Shown here: one piece after another, positions 12,943-26,612 of the stretch
Position numbering within the stretch: the stretch's first letter is position 1
Layout: the number at the start of each line of letters is the position of its first letter
Source of the DNA: Montifringilla adamsi
Lineage: Eukaryota > Chordata > Aves > Passeriformes > Passeridae
Assembly: GCA_017590115.1 (NCBI GenBank)
Contig: JAGGNK010013003.1
Coordinates: 186,001-250,000 of the forward strand
Direction of reading: 5' to 3'
Length of the DNA stretch: 64,000 nucleotides
Translations under genes and position numbers: made by a program
The notes under the pieces: model-generated
The model's database searches: none
Told to the model about the DNA's origin: nothing
What the model saw: only the letters and a program-made list of their open reading frames with translations

Positions 12943-15469
12943 GAGTTTAACATTTCCGTACTTCTCTCGATTTTGAAACACAGAATTAAAACTGTTATGG
13001 GTTTGAAAAATGGAAAATCATTCAACTTGGAGCCCACCGGCTGGTTTGTACCCCAAGTTCTCAGAGAAGTTTTTAAAGGAGAATTAAGCAACAATCTCTA
13101 GTGTTTCAGATGGGGAAACAAATCAAATTTTGGATAAGCATCTAAAAGTGAGTCAATCAAAGTTGGTAGCAACATTGGAAAAGCCATCCATGTCTCCTGA
13201 CTTCTCCACAGGTTTGCTACCCAGTGACTGAACAAGCAAAATAGATTTCAAACCAATCATGAGATTTCATGAGAGAATGCAATAAACACAGGTGACATGC
13301 CAATTAAAAAGATACTGAGTTGTACCCTCCACAATGTGCAGTTCTCTTCCATGGAGAGAAAAAAAATGGTTTTGAAGTCTCTGGCTTTACAGGCAGATTC
13401 CTCCCCATGAAAGCAAGGTGGGATGAAGGGCTTTTGCTCTGCCTGGTAGGATGGTCTGGGGAGCAGGAGATGCCAACAGTGCTACCCAAAGTTGCATGGA
13501 GGAGGCTGAGTGGGCTAAAACACTCTCAAAGGTAGGGCTGAAGTTGGGGCAACTTTTATTCTTAATTTGCCTGGAAAAGTGTTACATGAAAAAGTGTTGT
13601 GTTCATATTCCAGTTGCAGCTTTTTAGCTGCAAGGAATTATTTTGACTTCCAGCAAAATGGAGAGCACATCACCTGTGGGGATGGGGAATTATAAAAATA
13701 GAGGGGGTAAGCTCATGGTGATTGTTTGGGATAGACATCCACCTGTAACCAGGGTTTTCAAACTCAGCTTGTGTCTTCCTCACCTCACAGCATTTCTCTG
13801 TGTAGCTCAGGTGTCTTTAAAAAAGGTTCCCTGAATTGCAAGGAATACTAGTGTGTATTTAAAAGTGATTTCTCACAAGCTACTGGAGGGCTGTTGGGGC
13901 AGGACTGGCTGGAAGGAAAGCTAAAGACTCCCAGCTATCATCTCCAGGAGCTCAGGTTTTGGTTATTCAGGTCCCTTACATGGAAAGTGACTTTCCAGAA
14001 ATATTTCAGTCTTTAAATATTTGGCATTGGGTGGCTGTTCCATAATTCAGGGCAGGTGTAGTTTACTGTGGCTTCACAGGAAACATCACTCAACACACAC
14101 ATCCCACAAGTTTGTAGTTGGCAAGCTGGTTTTTTTGTAAAAAACAAAGAGCGAGCCAAAACAACTCTACAGCACACAGTTATATTGTTATTTACACCAG
14201 CTTGGCTTTTTTTCTTTAAACACATTTCTGCCTACAGCTATAATGGGATTTACTGGGCCTAGCAGCTCAGTGCCAATCATGTTTCCATGGAGAAAACAGT
14301 AGGTCCAGCTCATTCTCCCATGTACTCTTATCTCCAGCTCCCTTGGAGGCACTGCCTTTGTCACTGCTCAAGAAGCACCCTTGCACTCTGGACAGGAGTC
14401 CCAGGGAAACAATAATGAACACAGGAAAATAATCAGGAACATTGAGACACAGTGTGCCCAACAGCCTCGCATGTGGGCTTGAGGTGTCTCCTTTGCCTGC
14501 CCTGCCAGGAGCAGACAGAGATCCAGGAAGCAGGGCATCCTACAGAGCCCAGGCCTCCCTAGCTCTGCTTGAAGCCCTCTTCAGCACCAAAAGGTACCCT
14601 CTGCCCTAGAGAGTGCAGCCAGGGATTCAAGGGCTTATTCAAGGGCTGATGTCAGGGAGTTTATTCTTCTTTCTCCTCAGTCTGGGCACTCTCTCTCTCC
14701 CTGCTGTAGGGACTAGTGGAAAATGCTCACTGCAACCTCCACACAAGTAACACATCACTTCAGGCCCTTCTTGGTGTTCATTTTCATGTGTAGCATCATG
14801 AGTGAAGTTGCCCTCCGTCTTGGAGGTGAAGCTGCCAGAAAACAATGGCCAGGCCCACGACCATCTTTACGTCTCATTGCTGATGAAACTGGGCTTTAGG
14901 AATTCAGGTGGGACCAGCTGGCATCCTCAGCCTGGTCTGCTCTGCCCTGCCTCAGGAAGCTGCCCTTCTCTGACCTGTACCACCCCGTGCTCCCGAGTGG
15001 TACCACAGATGGAGTGGGCTGGCAAAAGCAAGGCAGCCTTCCTCGGGCTAAGGGTGGCTCCCAGCTGTGCAGTGGCTGCTGCTAGTGGCCTCCCTCACCT
15101 CCCAGCTTCCTCAGGTTACCCCGGCAAAATTTCTTCAGGTGCATCAATCTATAATCCATGGCTAGCCTAGGTATCTATTAAGATACCCAGGTTACCCACT
15201 ACTGCCCATGTTAGCTCTTCTAGGGAAGCTTAAGCGACTGTGGCATGGTGGGATGAGAAGCCATCCTCCTGCCTGTGTGACAGGGAGAGGACACAATCTG
15301 CTGGATTTTTGTCCAAAGCTATGGCACAGCAGTGGTCCCAATGTTTTGGGCATCCTGCACCCCACAATCTCTCCTTTTGCTGGCAGACACTGCTTCCCAA
15401 GCCACCTTTGCTGCCTGGCTGTGCAGCTGCTGCTACCCGTGCCAGGCAAAGGGTGTAATCAATGGTAAG

Positions 15470-15620
15470 CAGGCTGCATTTTAATTACCCTTTATATAAT
15501 GCAAACGTGACTGCATTAATAATCCTTGCAAGCCATGCGACCGTCTTACACAACCTTTAATTACTCAGGGAGCTCAGCATTTTCCATTGTCGTACAATTT
15601 GCTTTATCTTCTATTATCTC
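15470..15620. promoter_or_regulatory. Candidate non-coding regulatory segment with TAAT motifs
   Basis: TTTTAATTACCC, GCATTAATAATCC (two homeodomain cores, the second with the TAATCC form bound by OTX/PITX-type proteins) and CCTTTAATTACTC occur within 90 bases, along with retained CpGs (AAACGTGAC, GCGACCGTC). No repeat signature. Conservation is not tested. Confidence 0.3.
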
Positions 15621-18600
15621 ACTGGGCTGCCAGGCCCTGCAATACAAAGGGAAACACTTTCTGCAATTTCTTCCAAGCCGGGCATCTCAAAGCTGTGTAC
15701 CTGCTCCAAGACAATCATGTTTTCTGCCCTTTATTTCCTCGGAGCACAAAGCCAGAACATCACCCAAACACATCACATGCATATGCACAGGGTGGCCTCC
15801 CTTCCTAAAAATCCCCACCTTTGTGGTGAGAGGTTATTCCCACACAACTATCTGTATTAAAACAATAAAAGATAAGGGTAATGAGTGCTTGACACATTGC
15901 ATGAGGCCAGACCCAGCAGAGTGCTTAAGAAAGGGAATAAAGCTCTTAAGCACATTTTCCCATTGACTGGAGTTTACCTTTTATTAAGCACTGAACATGA
16001 GTGTTCGCAGGAACGAGAATTAGGTTCTGACGTGACATCCTGGATCAACCAGATTTTTCCAGTGGCTTCAGCAGCAGTAGGAAAAATATTACTCATCAGC
16101 CTGTACCAGAAGCTGTCCTCATTCACGGCAATTGGCATGCTAAAAAGACCTTTGGGGCACAAGAACCAGAGCTCTTATGTCCTCTTGCACTTCATACCAC
16201 CAACAGCACTCAGGTGCCTCTCAAGTTCCTTTGTTCTCCAGGCCCCTGAGGGTGAGACTTGCTCCATTTCATTCCCCCATCCCCACTGCAAGTCACCACG
16301 GGCGACTCTGTGTCTTCCTTTGCAAGTTGTTTCAACACACCAGAGTTCCCTGGAGTCTGCTGTAAGCTGACAGGTCTGCTGAGATATTGGATATAATAAA
16401 CCAATAAAGAATATAAAAAATAACATAATAATAAAATAAGGCATCACGTTTTTGCAGAGCATTCAAGTGGGCATCAAAACCCGATGGATCTGATTTATTT
16501 TGCAAATTCAGTGTTGAGAAGAATAAACAGGAAAAAACAATAAATAGATGTTCTTTTCTCCCAAAGGGGTTCCTCTCAGTTCTGCCCAACCCATTGCTCA
16601 GGCTCCTGCTGCTGTGGATGTCGACTGAGATCCATATGGAAACCTCAAGCAAAACTGCCTGGAAGAGTATCCAAATTCTTGGATGTGCTGATAAAGGGAC
16701 TTAACATGAATTTCTTCCTTTAGAAGTCTCCTGCAACTGCTTTTTCACACACCTACCAGTGCCATGAAAAAATAGGTCCCAGCTGGCAAAATGGTCCTAG
16801 AACAATTGAAATACTACTTCTTTGGGCCTGAGTCTGATACTGGTTTGCACAGGCACCAGATTTAATCAACACCATGCTGAAGTGTATCTGCAGAACTGCA
16901 ACCAGAATAGAGGCTATAAATTAATAAATATTAAGAGATTAAAAATTTGGTATTTAAAGCATTTCTGGATGTTTCCCACTACTCTACCACCAAAGCTTTT
17001 ATGTACAATTAGTTCTCCTAAGGTCCCTATTGGGGATAATTTCATTAAATAATAGCTCAATGCTGAGTTACAGAGTGGAGTCTATAAAATATTATAAGGC
17101 GTGTTAAATTATGTGTGAAGCTCAGTTAGGTTGACTGGGGAATAGGGATTTCTGTTGTCTGGAAGGTCACACATCTGTCTCCAAGGGACATGACAACAAG
17201 CACAGATATGCAGGAGCTGCCCCACTGGCTCAGGCTGTTAGTCCTTTTCCTGCTCTACCTGCTCCTGTTCTCTTTCAAGGATGCAGAGAAGGAAACTCAC
17301 TGCGCAGTCCTCATGCCTGGCATGAGCAAGAAAGTCCAGACCTGGTGAGCTCTGCCTTCTCCTTGAATTAGCTTTAGGCATGAAAATGGTTTCCTGCTGC
17401 CACTAGCTTTTCCTGATACAGTAATTAATGTGCCTTCCTGCAGAAGGAGTACCAATTGAAAGGTGAAGCCATTGCCTGGAGAGAGCTGGACTTCCAAGGA
17501 AGTGCTAATTAGTCCTGATTTTGAGAAACCTGGTTAAAGCAAGTGAGCAGGTGTTGCTAGAAATTGGAAATAATCTGTACAAACATGTCCTTTCCTATGT
17601 GGCAGTGGAGATAATTACACCTCCTTGGGTCACCACTCAATTTTACCTAATATCTCTCTGTCAAAAGTGTATTCCTGCTGCCTGGCACTGGCTGCCAGAA
17701 CAAACACTTTAGCACTTGGTGTCAGGGGTGAATTAACTCCTTCTCCCATCATGGCTTGAGAGGAAGGATGTTGCTACCAACCCCACTTGCTCCAAGGACA
17801 GGGAAAACCTCTCCTAACTCCTTTCAGGCATGGGAGGCACCGTGCAAGGCACCCTGCCCTGTGCCTTGCTGTCCCACTGCCAGCCAGTTTCAGGGTCACC
17901 TTGCTCAGTGTCAGCGTAGGAAGGGCTTAGGGATGGTTATGTGCTCCATCCCACTGCCATGGCGTGCGATCAAAGCTCCACAACCTCCTGGGAAACCGGA
18001 ATGTTCCCTGGGGAAAGGTGGTGACTGACATGCCGAGCAGGGATGGTGCCGTGGCAGCAGCAGCAGGAGTAATCACAAAGCCCATTACTTTGGGGTAAGA
18101 TGTGATGTGTGCAGCCTGTCTCAGACACAATGGTGTCCTTGCATCACTTCGTCTCAGGCTGGGGGGAGGTGTCCATGCACATCTGCAAACCTGGATCTGA
18201 GGAAAATGGGAAGCAATCACTCGGCACAAGCCAGCACAGGAGGGAAGCAGCCAGCTGCATGTTGATTTCAGCAAGAATTTCCTCAGCACCCTCCCAAACC
18301 AGAGGTGTCTCCGCGCTGTTTCGCAAGCGTCACGCAATCTTAACTCCTGGTTTGCACCACTTCCATAGGAAGAGACGGGCCAGGCACAGTCTGCACGGAC
18401 ACAGAGACACCTGTGAGTCACTGTGGCACCTGGGAGACCCTCACAGACCCCTGGGCCTTGGCTTGCTTGGATGCATGGATGTGTTGGCAACGCCTGGGAA
18501 GTCAGAACTGTTGGAGGGAAGAAGCACAAACACCACAGCTTTGTTTGGGAGCAAAAGCCCCTTTGTAGGGTGCCTGCTGGGGCAGTGAGGTGCGTGCTCT

Positions 18601-19111
18601 TCCTGCAGGTAGAGGATGCTGGTATGCCTAGCAGAGGCTCTGCCATGGCTCCAGGCCACAAGCCTCTGGAGACCATAGGCCTCCGGCTGCAGGTTTCAGG
18701 GTGAGGATGCACCTGAAGCCCAGGATTCCCTCCTGCCATGAGACACCCTGGCCATTTCACCTGGTAGACCTAGGATAATAAATGAGGACGGATGCAATAC
18801 CGAGGCTGTGATAAATGAGCTGAGTGCAGACAGAATATGCTCGTGACAGCTGGCCTGGGATGTTTCAGCACAAAGGTGAAACACAAGACAGACCTGGTAC
18901 CTAAGAGGTCCAAGGAATGGGGGCTAATTCTGAATATATTGCAGGATAATGTGTGTTTTGCCTCTATTGTAGCTGCAGCTGCAGTGCAGGCTGAGCAGGG
19001 CAGAGCCCTCAGTAAAACACCACACACATCAGCCAGCTCAAGCAGCTTTACAGAAAGCCCTTTCCCTACAGGCAGAACCTGTTCAGCATCCACTGCTGAC
19101 CCACCCTTTTT

Positions 19112-19135
19112 AGCAGCAGCAGCAGCAGCAGCAGC
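19112..19135 (+). repeat. (AGC)8 trinucleotide microsatellite
   Basis: Eight perfect AGC units. They lie in an open frame only by chance (Ala/Ser/Gln runs depending on frame). Confidence 0.97.
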
Positions 19136-21379
19136 ACTTTCCCCAGCCCTGGGCACTTACAGCCAGGCCTGCCTGAACGGGAGCTGAGCCTGGGGGATGG
19201 CAGCACAGCCGTGGTGGGAGCAGCAGTGGGATAGCCCCTTTCCAATGGGAGCAGAAGGGATGGGAGGGGTGGGAGTGGTGTGCTCCTCAGCACAGCTGCC
19301 CCTGCAGTTGCTCCCAGCACTCCTTATCCCAGCAGCTGAGCATGGCCTGGCTGGACACGGGGGGAAGGCAGGGACAGATCCCCTTTGTACAGTTGATTCC
19401 AGACATACTGCCCTACACGTGCACCCCAAAAAGAGGATCTGTTCGGTCCCAACTCATCAGAGCTGGGATCACACTGGGGATGAAGTGGCAAAATCATGGT
19501 GGGATCTGGCATTTAAGACATAGGAGTGAATTGCATTCCTATGGAAATGTTTGGGTCCTATTTTCCTCCCCTGCTCACCATTAACTTCTGCAGAGGTCCA
19601 GGAGGAATGTGCATTATTGCTTGCAGAAGAAGACGGCCAGAACTGATCAGGGCGGTGTCCTTCTCCACCCACAGGAAAAGCCACTTTCATACTCACTTTT
19701 TCCTAAAGCCACTGCTGACTCTTGACTCTGCACCTGCTTGGAGCTATAAGTTTGTTTATCAGAGGGACTGGCATGGCCCTGAAATGATAAGGTCTGATTA
19801 CATGTTCTGTTAACACACATAAGGCAAAATGATGGTGATGATCCCATCCTGAGACAAGGAGAAGAGATACGGAAGTAAAGTATTTCCCCACTGAAATCTT
19901 AGAGCAGGACCTAATGCTCCACTGCTCCATTGTCTCCCTTTCCAATCAGGGATGTCCCTGTACTTGATTCCACAGGGGTGGGATGCAAGTGTCTTAGCAG
20001 AAAGGTCTCTCTTTCAGCTGGCTTGTGTTCTGGAGAAATATCCTTCCCTCAGTCTCAGTAGGTCAGGTTACTTTGATCTTTTCTTGTGGAACACACTTCC
20101 TTAGTCCAATGTCAGCCTTTCCCATAGCATCACTATAATGCTGACTCATGACTACTATAATAGCTGACTCATGTCAAAATAAAGTTCAAGTATTATGCAG
20201 GAGGCTTAGAAATGTCCTCCCTGAGACCTGGGAGCTGGCTCCAGTCTGAAGATGGCTGCAGTTCAGGCCTCTTCCAGCCATGATGCTGACTTTAAAAATA
20301 AATCCTGTTGGTTAAAATAAGATACTCCTTGGATACTCCTTCCAGTTTCTGAGCCACCTAGGTCAAAGCTGCTAAAGTCAGATTTGGAATCGTTTTGTTC
20401 GAGTGAAAGCTGAATTTTGTCATTCAGATGACATCTGACAAGGGGGTTTTAAGCAAGTACACCCATTTCATAGGCCTTCTAACAAGCTGCCTCCACTGGC
20501 AGGTGCTTTAAAGTCCAGCTCAAGGAGTGGCCACATGTGTGACTCACTCCAGCCCCAAAGCCCTACTTTATCCACAGCTGACGTACCAGCTCTTGCAGTG
20601 ATGGAGAAATGCTGCTGCCAGGGTGACTCTCTAAGCATCCTGCCTTTGTAATGTGGGAGAGGGATGGGGAATATAAAACTGAATTAGCTCAGCTTAAGAG
20701 ATGATGGGCACAGTACAGGCTCAGCAAAGCTTATGAAAAGCGTGGTTCCATGCAAATCCATGGCTGTAGCTGCTGCTGATGTGTGTGTGCATGATTCTTT
20801 GGGAAGCTTTCTGCTCATCAGCTCCTCTGCCCCTTAATCCTGCAGCATCTCCTGCTTGCTGCATGGCTGTGGGATTTTCTGGCTCTCAGAGAAGAGTTAG
20901 GGTCCAGACTGGACTGGATTTGGGATTGACAAAGGAGAAGACCAAGGAGCAAATCCATTACCTGTGGTGACTTCAGAGGCAGATAAAATAAAAGCCCACC
21001 CCCGTTGCTCCAACAAGGAGCCAGCTGAGAATTGTGCTTTTCTCCTGCAAACAAAGCCTCTTTCCTCTGCCATCTGATGCTGCTTCAGTTTGCACAGAAA
21101 AGCTGCTAATGTGCTCACCCGTTGACAGAGCAGACTTGAAGAATAGTTTATGGCACCTACTGTACTCTCAGCTCAGAGATGTAAAACAATTTTCACTGTA
21201 GCTGCTGTGCAGGGCTTGGCTAGTACAGCCATGTCCAGAAATATCCAGCAAGAAGAAAAAAAAAAATAAGCTATTAAAAACACTCACACACAAGCCAGGA
21301 AACATCTTATTATAGATCCTGGTTTGAAGAAGGGAAATTAAAAACCCATACCCACACTCAGCATATGCCCAGCTATATT

Positions 21380-21870
21380 TGTCTGATCCATTTATTATCT
21401 TAGCCGATGCAATTTCAGTGTTGCACTACTCCAGCCTTTCACGCTAAAAAAAACAACAACAGCCCAACGCACAAGATGCCATCGCTGGTTTACAGCTGTG
21501 GCCTATCCTGTTTCTCCGAACATTTGCTGATTTGGCATCGGCACAATACGGAGGGAAGCGGAAGGTGGGGGTTGAGATCTGCCTGGAAGATGTGGAGCAC
21601 AGTAAATCCAGCTCTTCCTATATTTATGGAAGTGCTCCATCAGAAGCGCAGCAATTTGTTTGTGCGCTGATCTTTAAAATTGTGGTGGAGAAGGCATCAC
21701 TGTGACTGGGATCCTTCACTAAAGATGTACTCTGTGCACGCATTTCCCAGGCCATGGAATTGCAAATCCAAGCTCTGGCAAGGGCATGGCGTGCACACAG
21801 AGTTAAATATGCAATGGAAAACATTACAGCTCGGTTAGTTATTGCTCCCATAGTGCAAAGACTGGAAATC
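21380..21870. promoter_or_regulatory. Candidate non-coding regulatory segment
   Basis: The region has repeat-free, evenly mixed sequence with scattered CpGs (TAGCCGATGC, TTTCACGC, CAACGCACAAG, CATCGGCACAATACGGAGG, AGCTCGGTTAG) and no long coding frame. It resembles conserved non-coding DNA in composition only. Confidence 0.22.
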
Positions 21871-24800
21871 AATGCTGCAAGTACTTTATGAAGCAGTAGG
21901 AAGCTCCTGGCTCTGGAATAAAGCAGTGTGCATGTTCATAGGGTAGGGGGGAAGAAACATAGTCATGATGTAGGCTGAGGTTCTCCAAAGCCACCTGCAG
22001 GTGTAGCCATGCCAAAATCACTGTGAGCCCTCTGCCTCCACGGGAGAGGCACCACGGGATGCTCCACAGCGTTCCAGTGCAACGGTGCTGTACCCGTGCC
22101 CCTAATGCAGGTTTGCACCAACTCCTCCTGCACAGAACAGACACCAAAATATCCCCAATTCAACATGAGCTCAAGCGCTCTGTTGGCTGAAAGAGCCAAA
22201 ATAGTTTGGGTGGCAAATTCTGTGTCCTTGATGCAGCGAACTTCTACCGGGATCCGCAACACTCGCTTTTATTAATAGCCTAGATGTCCTGAGCGTTTTT
22301 CTTTTTCAGTTCTCACGAGTTATTTTCACTATACAGCCTCCCATGATCACCCAACTTTGTGAGCTGGTTGGACCAACTCGTGGGATAAATCCCCACAGAT
22401 GGAAAAAACCCAACTCAATGCACACCCAGGGAAACAAGAGTGTTTCTATAAAAAGTTAGGAACATGTGCGTGGTATTGTGGGTACACACAAGATTTGACA
22501 CGTGTTCCTCTGCTGAAAAAGGCTCATTTTGGTTCATCTGGCTTTATGTAAAGGAGATGCTGGTCATGCATCATGTGCCCTTTTGGTGGTACCTGTCCCC
22601 TGAGTAGCCTCCAAGTGCTCAAGGCACTACTCAACAAGAGTAAGGGAATTACATTTCTGTGCTAGCTCTCCTGTTTGTAGAGCAGTGTTAGGGATCAGAT
22701 CTGCCTTTGACTTGCTTTTGCATGAAAACCTGCCCTCTTTTAATACTTTGAACATCCTAGGAAAGACTATTGTGCAGGGACAGAAAGTCCTCACAGACAC
22801 AGTGAGTGCCAGATGGGTGGAGAAAAGCCTTTGGGCAAATGCTTCCCTTAATTCCCACAGCCTGTCGAGGCAGAGATGTCAGGTTGTACAGCTACAGCAG
22901 TGATGTGCAACACCTACAACAAGATCTTAGTCCTGTAAAAATCAATAGCAAAACCCTCCTGAACCCTGGACTGATGCCAGGCCATGAAACAGTGAATTGT
23001 GCAGAAAAAGCCAGAGTTAGAGAAAAGCAACCAGGAGAAAAGGAATCAGTGCTCAGCAGGAGCTTTCAAAGGCCTTTAGTGTTTGTTTCCTCCAACAATG
23101 AGGTATCAAGAGAATTTGCAGGATGGATTTAAGCCACTATGATGGGACTTGAAGAAATCAAGATCTCCATGCAGATCCAACACGGACTACTGAGGGTACA
23201 GCAAAATGTGGACGGAGGTCTCTGGGGATTTTAACTCCTTAACTCACTGTGCAGGTAGCACTGCACAACCACCAAATGCATGACTGCAGACCATTTCCCC
23301 CTCCCACATTCAGGTCCTGTGCTGGATCGTGATCACTCACTGAATGGGAATTCTGGATTTTGTTTCTGCATTCTGGATATTTCTATATTCTTTTGTTTCT
23401 GGATTCTGTCCATGTGCCTTTTTATTGTGCCATACTCAGGCTCCACTCTGAAGACACTTCTGTTCATATTCTCAGGGGTTTTGTTTGATCTTTGTCTGTA
23501 TATTAACAGGATGAGCACTAACAGCACAGGAAGACATTCTTCTTGCCTCCAACTCAGGTATTTGGACACAGACTTGCCAGCTGCCAAAGTCTTACTCAGT
23601 CCCTGGCTTGGACTTGCTTAAAGCATATAAAATCTTCTGGGGATTTCTCTGTAAAATCCATATGAGCATATGCAAACTACTTTCCTGCCCTCCAAGGTTT
23701 GACACAGCATAACCCAGAGGTACTGGGCTGGCAAACAGACCAAGTCCCAACATATTTCATAATTCCCAGCAATATGAGTATTAGAGCTACTCTAGAAAAA
23801 GCTAGCCAGATTTTTAACTGGGGAAAAACACTGCACTTTCACTCCTTCTATTTTCAGAATAGTCTGAATATCTCTAAATAAAAGAATAAAAAAATTAGCT
23901 GGAGGTAGAACCTGCCAAGTTGAGATATGTCAGGCTGAGGCCAAGGCAAATGGGAAGCCAGTGATGGTTGCTGCATAGATCACAGCTCAGCCCTGCTCTA
24001 GGAGAAATAAGGAGCCCCTGCCAGCACCTCCAAAGCTGCAGTGGATCCTGCCATCAGAGCTGAGACACGGGGAAGGGCCTCCCACATTGCAGTGTCAGCA
24101 CTGAGCCTGTGGGCAAGCAATACACCAGGTGTGATGTCATCAAGAAAAGTAGTGCAGAAAGCAGATCTGTCTGCTGCCCAAGCTGCCAGACCGTGCTTTC
24201 CCCCAACACACTCACCCAGAGACCCTCTCTGCATCCTCCATGTGATGTGTGTATGTGCCTCTGTGAGAACGACAGAGGGACCTGGCCTACAACAGCACCC
24301 AAAGCTGATGCTGAAAAGACAAGGGTTGAAAAGACAAGGAGCTGGAAGATATTTTCTTCATGGCCAGTAATAATATGGATATTTTAGCACCACCCCTCCA
24401 CATAGCTAAGATAAAAATAACATTTCTATAAATGCACCACTGTATTCTGACGTCGCACAAGACTCCCAATGAAATCACTCCAAGGCATTAGAAAACAACT
24501 TACTATTTATCTCAACAAAGCAAGCTCATCTCTCGTTTTTCCTTGTCCCTTCCCAGTAAGGCCCTAAAGCCCCTGGAGGATGATTATTTTGATAAATTGC
24601 ATAACAAATGACGTTTCAGGGCTGTACATCTCCATCACAGAGTATGGATGCAGCGTAAGGCCACCTGTTTACATGAGCTATTTTGGGACACGGTGGACAG
24701 CCCTGGCTTTCTCAGAATCCATCAGCAGTCAGTGTTTGTTCCCAAGCATGTACACGCACACCCACCCCTGCACGTCTCTCATTGACCCAGCGTTCCCACA

Positions 24801-25739
24801 TATTCCCCCCAAACATTTCCCTTCACACCAGCGGATAACCAGGAAGATGTTCCACTTGAGAAGGTCTGATAGCAAAAGGAAAGAATTCAACTCCTCCCCA
24901 TGGTGGGCTTCCAGCTTTGATCTCCTGGATAACCACTGCATCTGGTGACCATCTGCAGTTAAAAATGGCTTCCTAGGAAAAAATGCTTAGGCTCAGCATG
25001 GGGAGGTCAGTTATTTTTAACCGAAACCCATTCCACCTTGGTGCCTCAGGAAAACAAGCACGTTCAGCAGAACTGGTCCTTCAGAGCCAACGAGTGCTAT
25101 CACCACGTAATGTTGCTTTTGGCAAACAAACCAGTATCACCTACTTGCCCGGGCTCATCCACTTACAGCATGGCTGCCAAGGGAAAACAGGATGAAGAAA
25201 GGATGACACATTACTAATCTCTAACCACGCATGTTCAAAGTGCAAATGGAAAGAATGAGCACCCTTGACACCACACTCCCCTGTTTATCACCGGAATAAC
25301 TGGAGCCCAGGATGTGACCGGGCAACTTTCCCCTGAGCACGAGTATGCCTCTGTCCTAAGGAGAGGGTCAAAGGGTGAACTGTGACTCCAAACCTCTTCA
25401 GCTCCAGAGCTCCTGAGCTGGAATCTCACTTCTGAGAAGTCAGCCACAGCAGTGGCAGGGATAGTGACACTGAAACTGGGCCATGTCAGACCAACAACTC
25501 ACACTGCAAGGCAATGGAGAGCAAGGGCTCAGTGTCTGGGCTGCCTACTGTTCAAGAAACCCTAACAAAGCAAAACCAGGAACCCATAACATGGAAAACC
25601 TTCACGCGTCCTTTCTTCATCCTGCCCATTTGCCACGGGCAAACAGGAAAGAAGGGGAAGAACTGCCCCATCTGCATTTCTCTGCCCTGGTCAATGCCCT
25701 GCCTCATCCTTGGGACCGTGGAGCTGGGAAGTTGCTTTG

Positions 25740-25985
25740 CATCTGCTGTGACACGTCCCGTGCAGGGTAGCGCTGCCCATCTTGGCTCTGCAGTGCCGGG
25801 ATGCGCGTCCGCGCTGAGTCACGGCCGCGCTGTGACTGACAGCCCCCTGCTCCAGGAGCCTCCCAGGGCCCCAGCGGGGGGGTTCGTAAGCAAGGATGTT
25901 ATGTAAGTGGATAGCTATTTTTGTCCAAAGTTTGGGTCTGTACTCCGCAAGACTAAAAATACCCTCACACAAAGCTAAAGAACGC
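25740..25985. promoter_or_regulatory. Small CpG-dense segment with AP-1/MAF-type and MEF2-like motifs
   Basis: About a dozen CpGs fall within roughly 140 bases (25748-25885), against a CpG-poor background. The core CGCTGAGTCACGG fits an AP-1/NF-E2 site. Just to the right, AGCTATTTTTGTC and GACTAAAAATACC resemble MEF2 sites (one or two mismatches). It is too short for a standard CpG-island promoter, and no transcript can be inferred. Confidence 0.35.
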
Positions 25986-26587
25986 GTTTCTCCGTGCCCC
26001 TGCTCCCGTCATCCTCTGCCCAGTGGTGGCATCTTGTTCTACGTGCACTGCAAACTGCAAAGCTTCTCCTTTGTAACCTGCCTCCTCTTCCTCCTCTGCT
26101 TTCATCATCTCCTAAACCCAGAGTCCAGCACTCCAGGCTCATCAAGGAGCTCTGCCATACTTTTCCTGCTGGACAGGAGGTGGTCAAGGGCCTGGGAGCA
26201 GAAGCCACAATGAATCAGGTGTAGGTCAGAAACAACCTAAACCTTTTATTCTGCCCCATGAAACATTTTTAACTGAATAAATCAGACCTGCCATAATTTT
26301 GATGCTTTGAAAAAAATCCCACTGAACTTCTAGGAGATTGTCTATTGTTAATTGAAGACTTCAGACAGTTAAATGATACTTGCTAATTCTGGTGCTATCC
26401 CTAGGCCCAGACATCTGTCCCTGCTGGCAGGTCTAATGAGGACTTTGGTCTGCTCAAGAAACAGTTATTCATCATCAGATCTCTCTGCCCCTTATGTAAA
26501 TGTTCTGCTTCATGTCAGAAGAAAGGGAAGGAAAAAAAGTCTATAAATAAAGAGTCAGCAGCTATTTTTGGAAAAGAATTTTCTTCC

Positions 26588-26612
26588 TGGTGTATGTGTC
26601 TGTGTGCGTGTG
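26588..26612 (+). repeat. Short imperfect (TG)n
   Basis: TGTATGTGTCTGTGTGCGTG, an interrupted TG microsatellite. Confidence 0.75.

Noticed and set aside
17927..18760. 277-codon minus-strand open frame
   Set aside because: It is the longest uninterrupted frame outside the gap region, but the peptide has no recognisable domain and is rich in Pro/Ser/Cys/Leu as expected from G+C-rich non-coding DNA, with other long frames overlapping on the opposite strand.
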